Assembly: GCA_944322845.1 (NCBI GenBank)
Contig: CALUQE010000015.1
Location: 1 to 51,916, forward strand
Source: Candidatus Gastranaerophilales bacterium
Lineage (GTDB): Bacteria; Cyanobacteriota; Vampirovibrionia; Gastranaerophilales; Gastranaerophilaceae
Length of the DNA stretch: 51,916 nt
Direction: 5' to 3'
The notes beneath the pieces are model-generated. The model was not told the origin of the DNA. It did not search any database and worked only from the letters and a program-made list of their open reading frames with translations. Below are positions 25,540 through 35,726 of this stretch, one piece after another. The position numbers were made by a program, and so were the translations under genes. How positions within the stretch are numbered: position 1 is the first letter of the stretch; each line of letters begins with the position of its first letter.

Positions 25540-26802
25540 GTGAGTTATTGTCAAACAAAGCCTAAGGAACATTTAGAGTACTCTCAGCTTCTTGAGGAGT
25601 TTATCCTCGGATGCAAAACGACAAAAAAAATAGGTATGGAATACGAACGTATTCCGATAGTGAAGGTTACAAATCAGGTTGCGCCTTACGGTGGTGAATA
25701 CGGAATTTGCGAACTTTTGAGAGAATTTGCAAAAAACGATAACTGGGATTATATTTTAGACGATATTCATATAATAGGACTGAAAAAACTTCACGATACA
25801 ATCACGCTTGAACCGGGATGTCAGGTAGAATTAAGCCTTGAACCGCAAGAGTTTATCAGAGATTTGAAAAAACGTGTTGAAGAAATTGATGCGGAAATGA
25901 GTCCGATTCTGGATAAGTTTGGTATAAAACTCATTAATAAAGGTATTTCCCCGACTACGACTTATAAAAATATAAAACTTTTGCCGAAAAGAAGATATCA
26001 TCTTATGGCAAATTACCTGTGGGGAATTTTATCCGACGTTATGATGAGAGAAACTGCAGGGATTCAGGTGGGAATTGATTACAAGTCTGAAGAAGATGCG
26101 ATGAAAAAATTCAGGGCAGCTAATCTTATGATGCCGTTTGTGACGGCAATGTTTGCAAATTCACGCGTCAGAGGCGGGGTAGACACAGGCTACAAATCCT
26201 TTAGAGCGCTTGCATGGCTCAATACCGATAATGAACGCTGCGGATTCGCAACAAGATTTCAGGACGGAATGGGATTCAGAGATTATGTGGAACGGCTTCT
26301 TGATACACCGATGATTTTTATTAATCGTGCGGGAAGAACCGTAAATATGAACGGCAGAATGACTTTCAGACAGTTTATGAACAAAGGTTTTGAAGGTTTT
26401 GATGCGGAAATTGAAGACTGGCAGCTTCATTCAAACCTTTATTTTCCGGAAGTCAGACTCAGAAACTTTATAGAAATCCGCAATCACGACTGCGTCGGAG
26501 ACGGTCTGGAATACTCAATTCCTGCGCTTTATAAGGGAATTATGTACAACCCGTCCGCTCAGGAGGAAGTAAATAATATGCTTGTTAAGTATTCCTATAA
26601 CGAAATTAACGAACTCAGATATAATGTTGCAAGATATGCGATAAATTCCAAACTCAGAAAATTTCCTATAATCGGAATTTGCAAAGAACTTGTGGAAATT
26701 GCATACTATTCGCTTAAAAATCAGTTTGAAGACGAAGAAAAATTCCTTGAGCCTCTGATGGAAATGTTAAAGAAAAATAAAGTACCGGCGGATATAAATT
26801 AA
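25540..26802 (+). CDS. gshA: Glutamate-cysteine ligase, plant/alphaproteobacterial type
   Basis: The 420-residue product belongs to the GCS2-type ligases that join glutamate and cysteine with ATP, the first step of glutathione synthesis. Matching stretches are KKIGMEYERIPI, APYGGEYGICELLREF, ITLEPGCQVELSLEP, KRRYHLMANYLWG..SDVMMRETAGIQVGIDY and MMPFVTAMFANSRVRGG, with RNHDCVG near the C-terminus. Related EgtA enzymes share the fold, so the exact product is not certain. The start is GTG at 25540 after AAAGGAG. An extended TATAAT at about 25516-25521 is a likely -10. No gshB is in the window. Confidence 0.85.
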   Translation: MSYCQTKPKEHLEYSQLLEEFILGCKTTKKIGMEYERIPIVKVTNQVAPYGGEYGICELLREFAKNDNWDYILDDIHIIGLKKLHDTITLEPGCQVELSLEPQEFIRDLKKRVEEIDAEMSPILDKFGIKLINKGISPTTTYKNIKLLPKRRYHLMANYLWGILSDVMMRETAGIQVGIDYKSEEDAMKKFRAANLMMPFVTAMFANSRVRGGVDTGYKSFRALAWLNTDNERCGFATRFQDGMGFRDYVERLLDTPMIFINRAGRTVNMNGRMTFRQFMNKGFEGFDAEIEDWQLHSNLYFPEVRLRNFIEIRNHDCVGDGLEYSIPALYKGIMYNPSAQEEVNNMLVKYSYNEINELRYNVARYAINSKLRKFPIIGICKELVEIAYYSLKNQFEDEEKFLEPLMEMLKKNKVPADIN

Positions 26803-26822
26803 ATTTCTTAAACTCATTGTAA

Positions 26823-28286
<1,464 letters not shown>

Positions 28287-28295
28287 TTAAAAAGC

Positions 28296-28350
28296 CGGCA
28301 GAGGCTGACGGGGCAGAGTAAAAAATAATAATATGCGCTAATGTCAGCCG
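28296..28350 (+). promoter_or_regulatory. Stem-loop between atpD and atpC
   Basis: GGCTGAC (28303-28309) pairs with GTCAGCC (28343-28349). CCGG sequences at both ends offer an alternative extension. The loop is about 33 nt and A-rich. It has no T-run, so it is more likely an RNA-stability or translation-tuning element than a terminator. Confidence 0.5.
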
Positions 28351-28368
28351 GTAATTAGGATAAAAAAT

Positions 28369-28761
28369 ATGAAGTTAAAAATAATTACACACGAAAAAAT
28401 TGTTTTTGAAGGCGAAATTGATGAGCTGGTTATTCAAACAACAAGCGGTCAGCTGGGTATTTTAAAAGACCATATTCCGCTTACAACCGCGCTTGCAATC
28501 GGTGTTACAAAAGCAAAACTGGGTGATAAATACAAATATTTTGCAACAATGGGCGGAGTTTTCCAATTTAAGGATAATGAGGCTACAATTCTTACGGATG
28601 TTTGCGAAGACGGCTGCGATATCGATGTAACCAGAGCTAATGCTGCTAAAAACAGAGCAGAAGCAAGGCTTGCGGATGCAACGGCTAAGGTTGATGCTGA
28701 CAGAGCACAGGCAGCACTTGCACGTTCGCTTGCAAGATTGAAGGCAGCATTGAATAAGTAG
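28369..28761 (+). CDS. atpC: F1 ATP synthase subunit epsilon
   Basis: The 130-residue product is the epsilon subunit of the central stalk, which couples rotation and inhibits ATP hydrolysis. The N-terminal beta-sandwich (MKLKIITHEKIVFEGEIDELVIQTTSGQLGILKDHIPLTTAL) is canonical, followed by ATMGGVFQFKDNEATILTDVCE. The C-terminal helical hairpin (ANAAKNRAEARLADATAKVDADRAQAALARSLARLKAA) is complete. It lies 82 bp after atpD, and a predicted periplasmic protein starts 8 bp after its stop. Confidence 0.96.
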   Translation: MKLKIITHEKIVFEGEIDELVIQTTSGQLGILKDHIPLTTALAIGVTKAKLGDKYKYFATMGGVFQFKDNEATILTDVCEDGCDIDVTRANAAKNRAEARLADATAKVDADRAQAALARSLARLKAALNK

Positions 28762-28769
28762 GAAGTAAG

Positions 28770-29207
28770 ATGTTAAAAAAAAGCTTAATTATTGCCGGTT
28801 TGTTTATTCTTGCTGCGACTGTCCTTGTGCAGGCGGCACAGGAAATTAAATTCACAACAGCACTCAGAAATTGTTCTCCGTTTTCAAGCAACGATAATAT
28901 GCAGATGCTTAATACCACCGTACAATCTTCAAAAAGAATTTCCGGACGTGACGGTGATAAGTGTGTGTATAGTGAAAATGTAAGTTTTATGGGCATAGAA
29001 TCGAATGTTGTATGCAAATTTACTCAGGCGCAGGCAGATGAACTTGCATCTGTAATTGACGCTTATGAACTTGTTCAGCAATACAGCGGTGAGGCTCCGA
29101 ATTTTTCAAGTCTTGATACTGCACAGACGAATCCTGTTTCTAAAGTTTGGGGCAAATATATGCAGGACAGCAATGTGTGTACTATAACCACTAATCAACC
29201 GGAATGA
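28770..29207 (+). CDS. Secreted hypothetical protein in the atpDC operon
   Basis: The 145-residue product starts with a clear signal peptide (MLKKSLIIAGLFILAATVLVQA, cleavage near 22). The mature part has four cysteines (NCSPF, DKCVY, VVCKF and NVCTI), which could form two disulfides outside the cytoplasm. No domain is recognised. It follows atpC by 8 bp and its stop overlaps the ATG of the FkbH-like gene (ATGA), so the four genes are likely one transcript. Confidence 0.72.
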   Translation: MLKKSLIIAGLFILAATVLVQAAQEIKFTTALRNCSPFSSNDNMQMLNTTVQSSKRISGRDGDKCVYSENVSFMGIESNVVCKFTQAQADELASVIDAYELVQQYSGEAPNFSSLDTAQTNPVSKVWGKYMQDSNVCTITTNQPE

Positions 29208-30955
29208 AAAACTACGATATAACCAAAACGAAATTAATAATCTGGGATTTGGATGAAACCTTCTGGCAGGGTACGCTTGAAGAGGGCGGAGTTATTTTTA
29301 ACCCTGAAATAATTAATTTTATAGAAGAATTAACCACTAAAGGTATTATGAATTCTATTTGTTCAAAGAATGATTTTGAGCGGGTTAAGGAAGAATTCAT
29401 AATGAGCGGGTTTAAGCATATCTGGGATTTGTTTGTTTTTCCTTCAATTAATTTTTCTCCGAAAGGTGAAAGAGTTAGGGGAATTATTTCCGATATGAAT
29501 TTAAGGGAAGAAAATGTTATTTTAATTGATGATAATATTTCTAATCTTAATGAGGCTAAGTTTTACTGTCCGAAAATCATGACGGCAATGCCCCGAAATA
29601 TAAAAAAGATGTCAGAGGAGCTTTATCTTGTAAATGATTATGATTTTGAGCATACAAGATTGAAGCAGTATAAAATTCTTGAAGAAAAAGCAGCTGCGCG
29701 TTCTAATAGTTCCAATGAAGAGTTTTTGAGAGCAAGCGGGATAAAGATTTGTATAAAAACGGACTGTCTGAATAATATTGAGCGCATTAAAAAACTCATC
29801 TCAAGAACCAACCAGCTTAATTTCACCAAATTTAGAGATGAGAATCTGGAGGAAACTATCAAAAACAATAATGCCGCTTATATTATTGCGGAGGACAGAT
29901 TCGGAAACTACGGTATCTGCGGGTTTTATACGGTAGATAAAAATACAAACAGACTTATACATTTTCTTTTCTCCTGCAGGATTATGAATATGGGGATAGA
30001 ACAGTTTGTGTACTCTTACCTTGGAAAACCCGATATTGATATTCAGGGTGAAGTCGCTTCCAACCTTGAGGGAAACGTTGACTGGATAGAAATTGTTAAA
30101 GATTTGGAGATTAAGCAAAAGGAAAAACCGGCCGAGAATAATATCAACATTTTGTTTAAAGGCCCTTGTGATTTGTATTCAACCTTAAGCTATATAGATT
30201 CCGACTGCAATATTGATACGGAATTTCCTTACTGGAATAAGGAGCTTGTTTATATTTTAGCGCATACGCATACGGCTTTTATAGAGCAGACTCATAAGTT
30301 TTCTGAGGCGAAGCTTAATCAGATTGCGCAGAGATTTCCGTTTCCGAATAAAGATGAGTTTAAGACAAAAATTTTCGACCCTAAGTACAATTTGATATTC
30401 TTAAGCCTTCTTACAACCACTCACAGCGGGCTGTATATCAACAAAAATGACGGAGCTTACGTTCTTTTCGGATACGCGGATTGTGATATTACAGACGAAA
30501 ACAACTGGGAAAAGATTCTGGCTCCGCTTCCCGAGGCGGCAAAAGCGCCGAATTTATTAATGCTTAAAGAGTTTAAGAGGGATTATGCTTTTGCGGGCAA
30601 TCCGCCTGTTGATACGGTTCTCGGAAATTTAAAATACATTAGAGATAACCTTTCCGGGAATACAAAGCTGGTTTTGATACTCGGAAGCGAGATTCCGACG
30701 GATAAAGTTCAGGACGGATATGCAAATATGGCAGAGCGGCATAAGATTTTTAATTCTGCGGTGAGAGAATTTGCGCACAAAAACGAGATTGGGATTATTG
30801 AACTTACTGATTTTATTAAGTCTGATGAGGATTACACAACCTGCATAAACCATTTTTCAAGAAGGGTTTATTCTGATCTTGCACAAAGGATAGTAAACGT
30901 TTCAAACGATATTTTGAAAAATAAATACCTAAGTTTTAAAAATATTAGTTCCTGA
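29204..30955 (+). CDS. FkbH-like HAD-family protein with a C-terminal extension
   Basis: The 583-residue product is related to FkbH-domain proteins, which in known cases load glyceryl units onto carrier proteins. Residues 1 to about 150 form the HAD domain: LIIWDLDETFWQGTL (nucleophile aspartates), SICSKND and VILIDDNISNLNEAK. Next is a GNAT-like region with SRTNQLNFTKFRDE and AEDRFGNYGICGFYTV. The last 270 residues (from INILFKGPCDLYSTLSYI) may be an SGNH-like domain. No acyl carrier protein or polyketide gene is adjacent. It could modify a surface glycan or lipid, but this is inference. Confidence 0.8.
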   Translation: MKNYDITKTKLIIWDLDETFWQGTLEEGGVIFNPEIINFIEELTTKGIMNSICSKNDFERVKEEFIMSGFKHIWDLFVFPSINFSPKGERVRGIISDMNLREENVILIDDNISNLNEAKFYCPKIMTAMPRNIKKMSEELYLVNDYDFEHTRLKQYKILEEKAAARSNSSNEEFLRASGIKICIKTDCLNNIERIKKLISRTNQLNFTKFRDENLEETIKNNNAAYIIAEDRFGNYGICGFYTVDKNTNRLIHFLFSCRIMNMGIEQFVYSYLGKPDIDIQGEVASNLEGNVDWIEIVKDLEIKQKEKPAENNINILFKGPCDLYSTLSYIDSDCNIDTEFPYWNKELVYILAHTHTAFIEQTHKFSEAKLNQIAQRFPFPNKDEFKTKIFDPKYNLIFLSLLTTTHSGLYINKNDGAYVLFGYADCDITDENNWEKILAPLPEAAKAPNLLMLKEFKRDYAFAGNPPVDTVLGNLKYIRDNLSGNTKLVLILGSEIPTDKVQDGYANMAERHKIFNSAVREFAHKNEIGIIELTDFIKSDEDYTTCINHFSRRVYSDLAQRIVNVSNDILKNKYLSFKNISS

Positions 30956-30989
30956 CTTTTGGGATAATATTTACCCCCTGCAATGGCGC

Positions 30990-31030
30990 AAAATTCGTAG
31001 CTTCAATACAAATCTAATATATTTACCCCC
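30990..31030. repeat. Dispersed repeat at a gene end, copy A
   Basis: Reading minus, GGGGGTAAATATATT followed by AGATTTGTATTGA and ACGAATTTT. The same unit occurs at 36675-36716 with few changes (GGTAAATATATT, GGATTTGTATTGA). In both cases it abuts the stop codon of a minus-strand gene. A shorter echo of GGGGGTAAATAT lies at about 30967-30976. Confidence 0.65.
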
Positions 31031-31031
31031 C

Positions 31032-31406
31032 CTACTCTTTTATGTTAACAATACTTCCGCTAGCATCAGCGTTAAATTCGTAGGCTTGTTGAATTTTCTG
31101 GGTTTTCTGGCTTTTTTTGAGCTCGGCAAGAACTCTTTCCTTGCCTTCTTCCAGTTTTTTTATGTTTTTAATTTCCAGCTCTCTTATTTCATCTACAAGT
31201 GCGTCAAGTTCTTTTTGCTGAACCGGTGTAAGTTCAAGGTATTTTTGCATACATTTGCAGCTCAAAAACAGCTTTTCTCTGTTTTTAATCATGGTGATTG
31301 CATTGTCGAAATCTTCTTTATCAATCATTCTTGAGATATCTTCCGAGCCGTTTTTAAGCTGTGTGTACTGTAAAATCAATTGTTCAAATTGTTGTTCATC
31401 CTGCAT
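31032..31406 (-). CDS. FliT-like flagellar chaperone
   Basis: The 124-residue product is all-helical, with heptad-like spacing through IKNREKLFLSCKCMQKYLELTPVQQKELDALVDEIRELEIKNIKKLEEGKERVLAELKKSQKTQKIQQAYEF. That size, helix pattern and its position overlapping fliS by 11 bp fit the FliT family, which guards FliD and other late flagellar subunits. Sequence similarity to FliT is weak, so the name rests mainly on context. Confidence 0.6.
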   Translation of the reverse strand: MQDEQQFEQLILQYTQLKNGSEDISRMIDKEDFDNAITMIKNREKLFLSCKCMQKYLELTPVQQKELDALVDEIRELEIKNIKKLEEGKERVLAELKKSQKTQKIQQAYEFNADASGSIVNIKE

Positions 31407-31875
31407 CGTTATTATCCTCTCTAAATGCCGGATGCTGAATTTCAGTCTGCGGCATTTCTTTCATCGCGTCTTCCACGGTGATAATTCCGTTTTTGATATC
31501 TATTGCCTTCTGAAATCCCCATCTTATGTTTGTAATATCCTGAATAACTTCATCAATTTTACTGCTGTCTCGCTGTACATTAGCTTTAATAAGATTCATA
31601 GCCATTTTGTTATATAGCCTGAAAAGTTGTTTTGCAACGTTATTTCCGTTTTCCAAATCAATTGTACGCATAAGCTCGCGGATAATTTTTCTTGCACCTT
31701 CAATATTTTCAGATCTGTCTTTAATATTGTTTTCTGCGATAGCAATCTTTGCCTTCTGCAAGAATTGCAAAGCGCCGTCAAACAGTAATATCATTAATTT
31801 TTCCGGCGTTGCTGTTGTGATATTACTAGTCTGGTATTGTTTTATATATTTTTCGTAAGGATTTCTCGGAGGCAT
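31396..31875 (-). CDS. fliS: Flagellar export chaperone FliS
   Basis: FliS binds the C-terminus of flagellin in the cytoplasm and prevents early polymerisation. The 159-residue product has the family core NPYEKYIKQYQTSNITTATPEKLMILLFDGALQFLQKAKIAI, then RKIIRELMRTIDLENGNNVAKQLFRLYNKMAMNLIKANVQRD and DITNIRWGFQKAI. The last 25 residues are an acidic tail. Its ATG directly follows the TAA of the FlaG-like gene (TAAATG), so the three genes form an operon. Confidence 0.93.
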   Translation of the reverse strand: MPPRNPYEKYIKQYQTSNITTATPEKLMILLFDGALQFLQKAKIAIAENNIKDRSENIEGARKIIRELMRTIDLENGNNVAKQLFRLYNKMAMNLIKANVQRDSSKIDEVIQDITNIRWGFQKAIDIKNGIITVEDAMKEMPQTEIQHPAFREDNNDAG

Positions 31876-32337
31876 TTATACCTTCTTGTTTACAAATATT
31901 CCGGAGGCCATATTCAGCTTCTGGACTAATTCCCCAAGTTCATTTCCGGATATTGTTTCTATTAATTTGTTTGTTGTACTGTCGTATAATTCTATTATAT
32001 CATCTTTTACATTTAATTTAACATAAAAATCTTTATTCGGGTTTTCGATATCTTCAATATCGGTTTCATTATCTGCTTCAGAAGCATCCTGCGGTTCTTC
32101 TATCAGTCCGTCCTGAAAAGTATCATCATCCTTTTGTTCTTGTTGCTGCTGTCCGGCAGAGCCTTCTTCTTCATCATCCTTTCGCCTTACACGCTGGTTT
32201 ATTCCGAGACTTTGCACCTGTCTGGAATCATTGATTGCGTCCGATTGGATAGCCTGTTCGGTTTTGTTAGCATATTCTGCAGAAGTTGCCTCTTTAACAG
32301 CACCGGTGTTGGCTATTGATAATCCGTCCATGCCCAT
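31876..32337 (-). CDS. FlaG-like flagellar protein
   Basis: The 153-residue product has a disordered, acidic and Q-rich first half (DDEEEGSAGQQQQEQKDDDTFQDG). Its last 50 residues, KDFYVKLNVKDDIIELYDSTTNKLIETISGNELGELVQKLNMASGIFVNKKV, match the FlaG C-terminal domain (strand, T-x-x-x-I-x-x-I, short helix, G-x-x-V). FlaG limits filament length in other bacteria. Position ahead of fliS supports the call. No flagellin or fliD is in the window. Confidence 0.75.
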   Translation of the reverse strand: MGMDGLSIANTGAVKEATSAEYANKTEQAIQSDAINDSRQVQSLGINQRVRRKDDEEEGSAGQQQQEQKDDDTFQDGLIEEPQDASEADNETDIEDIENPNKDFYVKLNVKDDIIELYDSTTNKLIETISGNELGELVQKLNMASGIFVNKKV

Positions 32338-32378
32338 GTGTGAAGCTTCCTTTACATCTTCTAACTTATTACATATTA

Positions 32379-32387
32379 TGATATAAT
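32379..32387 (+). promoter_or_regulatory. Extended -10 promoter upstream of the gene at 32425
   Basis: TGATATAAT is a consensus extended -10, 38 bp before the ATG at 32425. It would drive the 32425-33205 pair. Confidence 0.6.
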
Positions 32388-32424
32388 ACTCATAAGTTCA
32401 TCATATAAAAGAAGGGTATATTTC

Positions 32425-33201
32425 ATGAGCAATAGTTTATTTATAGATTATATGGAAAAAATGCTTGGTTTTCCTCTCTGGATTAAGCAGACAATTTTCT
32501 TAAATTTATCAAATGATTTGATGAATTACCTGAGCAGCGAGTTTCTTGATGTACAAGAAGGAGATTTGTTCCATATTTATCGTCCTGCTCTTTCTGAATT
32601 GGGACAGAATGAGCTTAAGACGAAAGAATCTAAATATGATGAAATTATTTATTCTTTTCTGAATTGCTGTTCTAGAGGCATGTCGCTTGTAGAAATTGCC
32701 ATAGAAAGTAATTTTACGATGGAAGAAGTTGCAAAGGCTTTTATGTTCTGCAAAACTTCCGGATTTTTCTCAAAAGAAACGCCAAATATGATTAGTGCTA
32801 CAGCAGGTTTTATTGCCGGCAAATACAGAACCGGTGAATACTTTATCCGTGCGGGCAAAATGACTATTGAACAGCTAGATGAAGTTTTAAACAAGCAGCA
32901 GGAAATGAATGAAGCCGGAAAACACGTCTTTATTGCCGAACTGATGGTTCAGATGGGCTTTATAGAAGAAAAAGACGTGAAGAGTATTATGTTTATAAAA
33001 GAAGAGGCAGGAAAACGCTTCTCGCTCAATCCTGATGATATTCCGACAATTGCGATGGAAAAAGAAAAATATGATATCAGGGTGGAAAATACAAAGCTTA
33101 AAGAAGAAAATGAAATTCTGCGCCAGAAAATGGATGCAATTTTGACTTATATAAAAGAACATAAAGAACCGGAAAAAGAGCCGGAAGTTCAAGAGTTTTA
33201 A
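32425..33201 (+). CDS. MshEN-like domain protein, unknown function
   Basis: The 258-residue product has a central segment (about 135-200, GEYFIRAGKMTIEQLDEVLNKQQEM...FIAELMVQMGFIEEKDV) resembling the N-terminal domain of type II secretion/pilus ATPases (GspE/MshE N-domain), a nucleotide- or c-di-GMP-binding module in some proteins. It lacks the ATPase part. The C-terminus is a predicted coiled coil (KLKEENEILRQKMDAILTYIKEH). The first 130 residues contain a winged-helix-like stretch (SRGMSLVEIAIESNFTMEEVAKAFMFCKTSG). It may be a regulator or adaptor for surface machinery. The next gene begins 3 bp after its stop. Confidence 0.7.
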   Translation: MSNSLFIDYMEKMLGFPLWIKQTIFLNLSNDLMNYLSSEFLDVQEGDLFHIYRPALSELGQNELKTKESKYDEIIYSFLNCCSRGMSLVEIAIESNFTMEEVAKAFMFCKTSGFFSKETPNMISATAGFIAGKYRTGEYFIRAGKMTIEQLDEVLNKQQEMNEAGKHVFIAELMVQMGFIEEKDVKSIMFIKEEAGKRFSLNPDDIPTIAMEKEKYDIRVENTKLKEENEILRQKMDAILTYIKEHKEPEKEPEVQEF

Positions 33202-33204
33202 GCC

Positions 33205-34104
33205 ATGCGGATAGACTATATCCGTGACGGGCTTATAGAAGAATTTCATGAAGGAATCTTTCTGGATTTTGCGGAAGATAAGCCTGAAAAATGTAGTTAC
33301 CCTTATTATTTGCGCTCGTGTGCAAAGCCTTTGCAGGCGGCTTTGCTTGCGGACTGCGAGGCTGATTTAACAGAAACGGAATTGGCTTTATGCTGCGGCT
33401 CCCATGCCGGCGAGGAATGTCATCTGGAAACGGCGCACGGGATTATGAAAAAATACGGCATAACTGAAGGCATGCTTAAATGCGGTGTCCATGCTCCGTT
33501 ATCGCGAACAATGCAGGATAAAATGCTTTTGAGGAGCGAAAAACCAACACAGATTCATAACAATTGTTCGGGAAAGCATCTTGGATTTCTTGTTCTGTGT
33601 AAAATTAACGGCTGGGATACGGAAAATTATTATGAACTTGAACATCCGCTGCAGCAGGCTGTTTTATCTAAAATATACGGGATGTGCGAAGTCGAAAATC
33701 CCGCTCAATATCCTGTAACCACAGACGGGTGCGGTGTGCCGATTGTGAGCATGCCTCTTTATAATATGCTGATTGGCTATATAAATCTTTTAAAGTATGA
33801 GAAAATTATTAATGCCATAATGCAAAATCCGTACATTTTTGGCGGAGAAAACAGGCTTGATACGGAAATTATTCAAAAAACCGGAGGGCTTGTCGCAAAA
33901 GTCGGCGCTGGCGGGCTTTGTGTTGTTTTAAATGTAAAAAAACGGGACGCTTTTGTGATTAAAATTAATGATTGTTCGATGGAAGCGAGAAGATTTGCGG
34001 TTTTTGAGGCAATTAATCGTCTGGGCTGGGGAAATATTGAGTTTGACAATAAGATAAAAACAATTGCAGGCAAAGTTGTCGGCGAAATTGTCGTAAGTTT
34101 TTAA
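33205..34104 (+). CDS. L-asparaginase II family protein
   Basis: The 299-residue product belongs to the asparaginase II family of the Rhizobium etli type, unrelated in sequence to E. coli asparaginases. Landmarks are YYLRSCAKPLQAALL, LALCCGSHAGEECHLETA, LKCGVHAPLSRTM, IHNNCSGKHLGFLVLCKINGWDTENYYELEHPLQQ and VTTDGCGVPIVSMPLYNML. It would release ammonia and aspartate from asparagine in the cytoplasm. It is somewhat short (usually about 330). It overlaps the convergent regulator gene by 4 bp. Confidence 0.9.
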   Translation: MRIDYIRDGLIEEFHEGIFLDFAEDKPEKCSYPYYLRSCAKPLQAALLADCEADLTETELALCCGSHAGEECHLETAHGIMKKYGITEGMLKCGVHAPLSRTMQDKMLLRSEKPTQIHNNCSGKHLGFLVLCKINGWDTENYYELEHPLQQAVLSKIYGMCEVENPAQYPVTTDGCGVPIVSMPLYNMLIGYINLLKYEKIINAIMQNPYIFGGENRLDTEIIQKTGGLVAKVGAGGLCVVLNVKKRDAFVIKINDCSMEARRFAVFEAINRLGWGNIEFDNKIKTIAGKVVGEIVVSF

Positions 34105-34481
34105 CCCTTTTCGCACTCTTTTATATGTTTTTCAAGTTTTTTAAGGATAGTGTTATCAATAACGTGTTCAATTTTGCAGGCGGTTTCTTCAGCAAGTTCG
34201 TGCTCGACTCCGAGAATTTTTTCGAAGAATTTTGCCAGAGTCTCGTGTTTTTTGATAACTTCTTTTGCTTTTTTAACTCCTTCTTCTGTGACGGAAATTG
34301 TTCCGTAATAGCCGTAATTAATAAGTCCGAGCTGCTCAAGCTTTTGCAGTGCTTCCGTAACGGAGGCGCGTGAAACATTCAGCCTGCGTGCAACTTCTAC
34401 AGCCTTTACTTTTTTTTCTTCCGTAAAAATACTGTAAACCGCTTCAATATAATCCTCTAAACTGGAAGAGATTTCAGCCAT
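34101..34481 (-). CDS. DtxR/MntR-family metal-dependent repressor
   Basis: I set the start at ATG 34481, since GGAGG lies 6 nt upstream; an in-frame ATG at 34514 lacks one. The 126-residue product has a winged helix (VKAVEVARRLNVSRASVTEALQKLEQLGLI) and the dimerisation/metal domain, but no SH3-like domain. Its metal ligands are mixed: Asp10 and Glu13 as in Mn-sensing MntR, His79, and Cys102-Glu105-His106 in ACKIEHVI as in Fe-sensing DtxR. Its coding sequence starts inside the 3' end of folC (25-bp overlap). The target is probably a metal transporter elsewhere. Confidence 0.87.
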   Translation of the reverse strand: MAEISSSLEDYIEAVYSIFTEEKKVKAVEVARRLNVSRASVTEALQKLEQLGLINYGYYGTISVTEEGVKKAKEVIKKHETLAKFFEKILGVEHELAEETACKIEHVIDNTILKKLEKHIKECEKG

Positions 34482-35614
34482 TCCATACCTCCAATCATAT
34501 AAAAAGACCCGCATATTATATTAAGTTTATCCGGAGTTAAAACCGTTTCTTTTTCATACCTTTTTGCCGGATAAGGAGAATTTCCGACAAGTTCATTATA
34601 CCCTGCAGCATTCGGATAATCAAATTCGTTAAGGTAAATTTCATCTCCTTCTCTAAAGAGTATATTCATCATTTTTTTGTAATCTTTATTTTTAAGACAT
34701 CCGAAAACAAACCTGCGCTTCTCCTGAGGGAAAAACCAATCCAGATTATCTCTAAGCGCCTGAATCCCGTTCGGGTTGTGAGAAGCGTCTATTATTAAAT
34801 TTCTTTCTTCAACAAATTGAAATCTGCAAGGGTTTTTAACTTTCCTTAAACCCTCAATAATCGTATTATCATCTATATTTTTAAAAAGATAATTGATTGC
34901 GGTAATAACAAGTGCAAGATTTTCGACCTGATGATTCCCTCTGAGTGCAAGCGCCTGAATAAATTCCGGATTAACATAAGGAGAAGCAAGGATAAACATT
35001 GAATCCGTCTCGTCGGCTTTATCCCTTATTGCTTCATATCCTTCGGAAGTTATAACGGGACAATGAGGCTTAATTATTCCGGCCTTTTCAAAAGCGATTT
35101 TATCTTTAGTATTTCCTAACCTTTCAGTGTGGTCTAAATCAATATGGGTAATTATTGAACAAAGATTCTGCCTGATAACGTTTGTGGCATCAAACCTTCC
35201 GCCGAGTCCGGTTTCTAATATCGCAATATCAACTTTTTTGTCTCTAAAATACAAAAACATTATAACGGTAAGAATTTCAAACTCAGTCAGGTGAATCCCA
35301 AGATTCACAATTTTTTCCGCATATTTTGCAAAATCTTCTCTTGAAATTTCAACCCCGTCAACTTTAATTCTTTCCGTGTATTCCCAGATATGCGGACTTG
35401 TGTAAAGTCCCGTTCTATATCCGGCTTCTCTGAGAACTGAATCAAGCATAGTGCAGACAGAGCCTTTGCCGTTTGTGCCGGCAACGTGGATATATTTCAA
35501 ATTTTTCTCCGGATTGTCGAGTTTTTCCAGCACGGCGGTAATTCTATCCAGACTCAGGTCTATATAAAAGTTGCTTTTGCTTGTGATTAAATTTATTGCT
35601 TCATCATAGTTCAT
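34457..35614 (-). CDS. folC: Folylpolyglutamate synthase / dihydrofolate synthase
   Basis: FolC adds glutamate to dihydropteroate and to folates, using ATP. The 385-residue product has the P-loop IHVAGTNGKGSVCTMLDSVLREAGYRTGLYTSPHI, then ILETGLGGRFDATNVI, ITHIDLDHTERLGNTKDKIAFEKAGIIKP and IIDASHNPNGIQALRDNL. These are the Mur-ligase-type motifs in the order seen in FolC. Length is slightly below the usual 420. Its last codons contain the ribosome site and start of the metal-dependent repressor gene, so the pair is translationally linked. Confidence 0.95.
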   Translation of the reverse strand: MNYDEAINLITSKSNFYIDLSLDRITAVLEKLDNPEKNLKYIHVAGTNGKGSVCTMLDSVLREAGYRTGLYTSPHIWEYTERIKVDGVEISREDFAKYAEKIVNLGIHLTEFEILTVIMFLYFRDKKVDIAILETGLGGRFDATNVIRQNLCSIITHIDLDHTERLGNTKDKIAFEKAGIIKPHCPVITSEGYEAIRDKADETDSMFILASPYVNPEFIQALALRGNHQVENLALVITAINYLFKNIDDNTIIEGLRKVKNPCRFQFVEERNLIIDASHNPNGIQALRDNLDWFFPQEKRRFVFGCLKNKDYKKMMNILFREGDEIYLNEFDYPNAAGYNELVGNSPYPAKRYEKETVLTPDKLNIICGSFYMIGGMEWLKSLPV

Positions 35615-35726
35615 AACTAATTATTATAGTGGAAAAGTATATAAGTTAAAAGTTTTGTTTTTGGATGGAACTTTTTTTATTAAATTTTGTCTATACATGT
35701 AGAACAGCTTGAGAGAGGAGAAAAAG

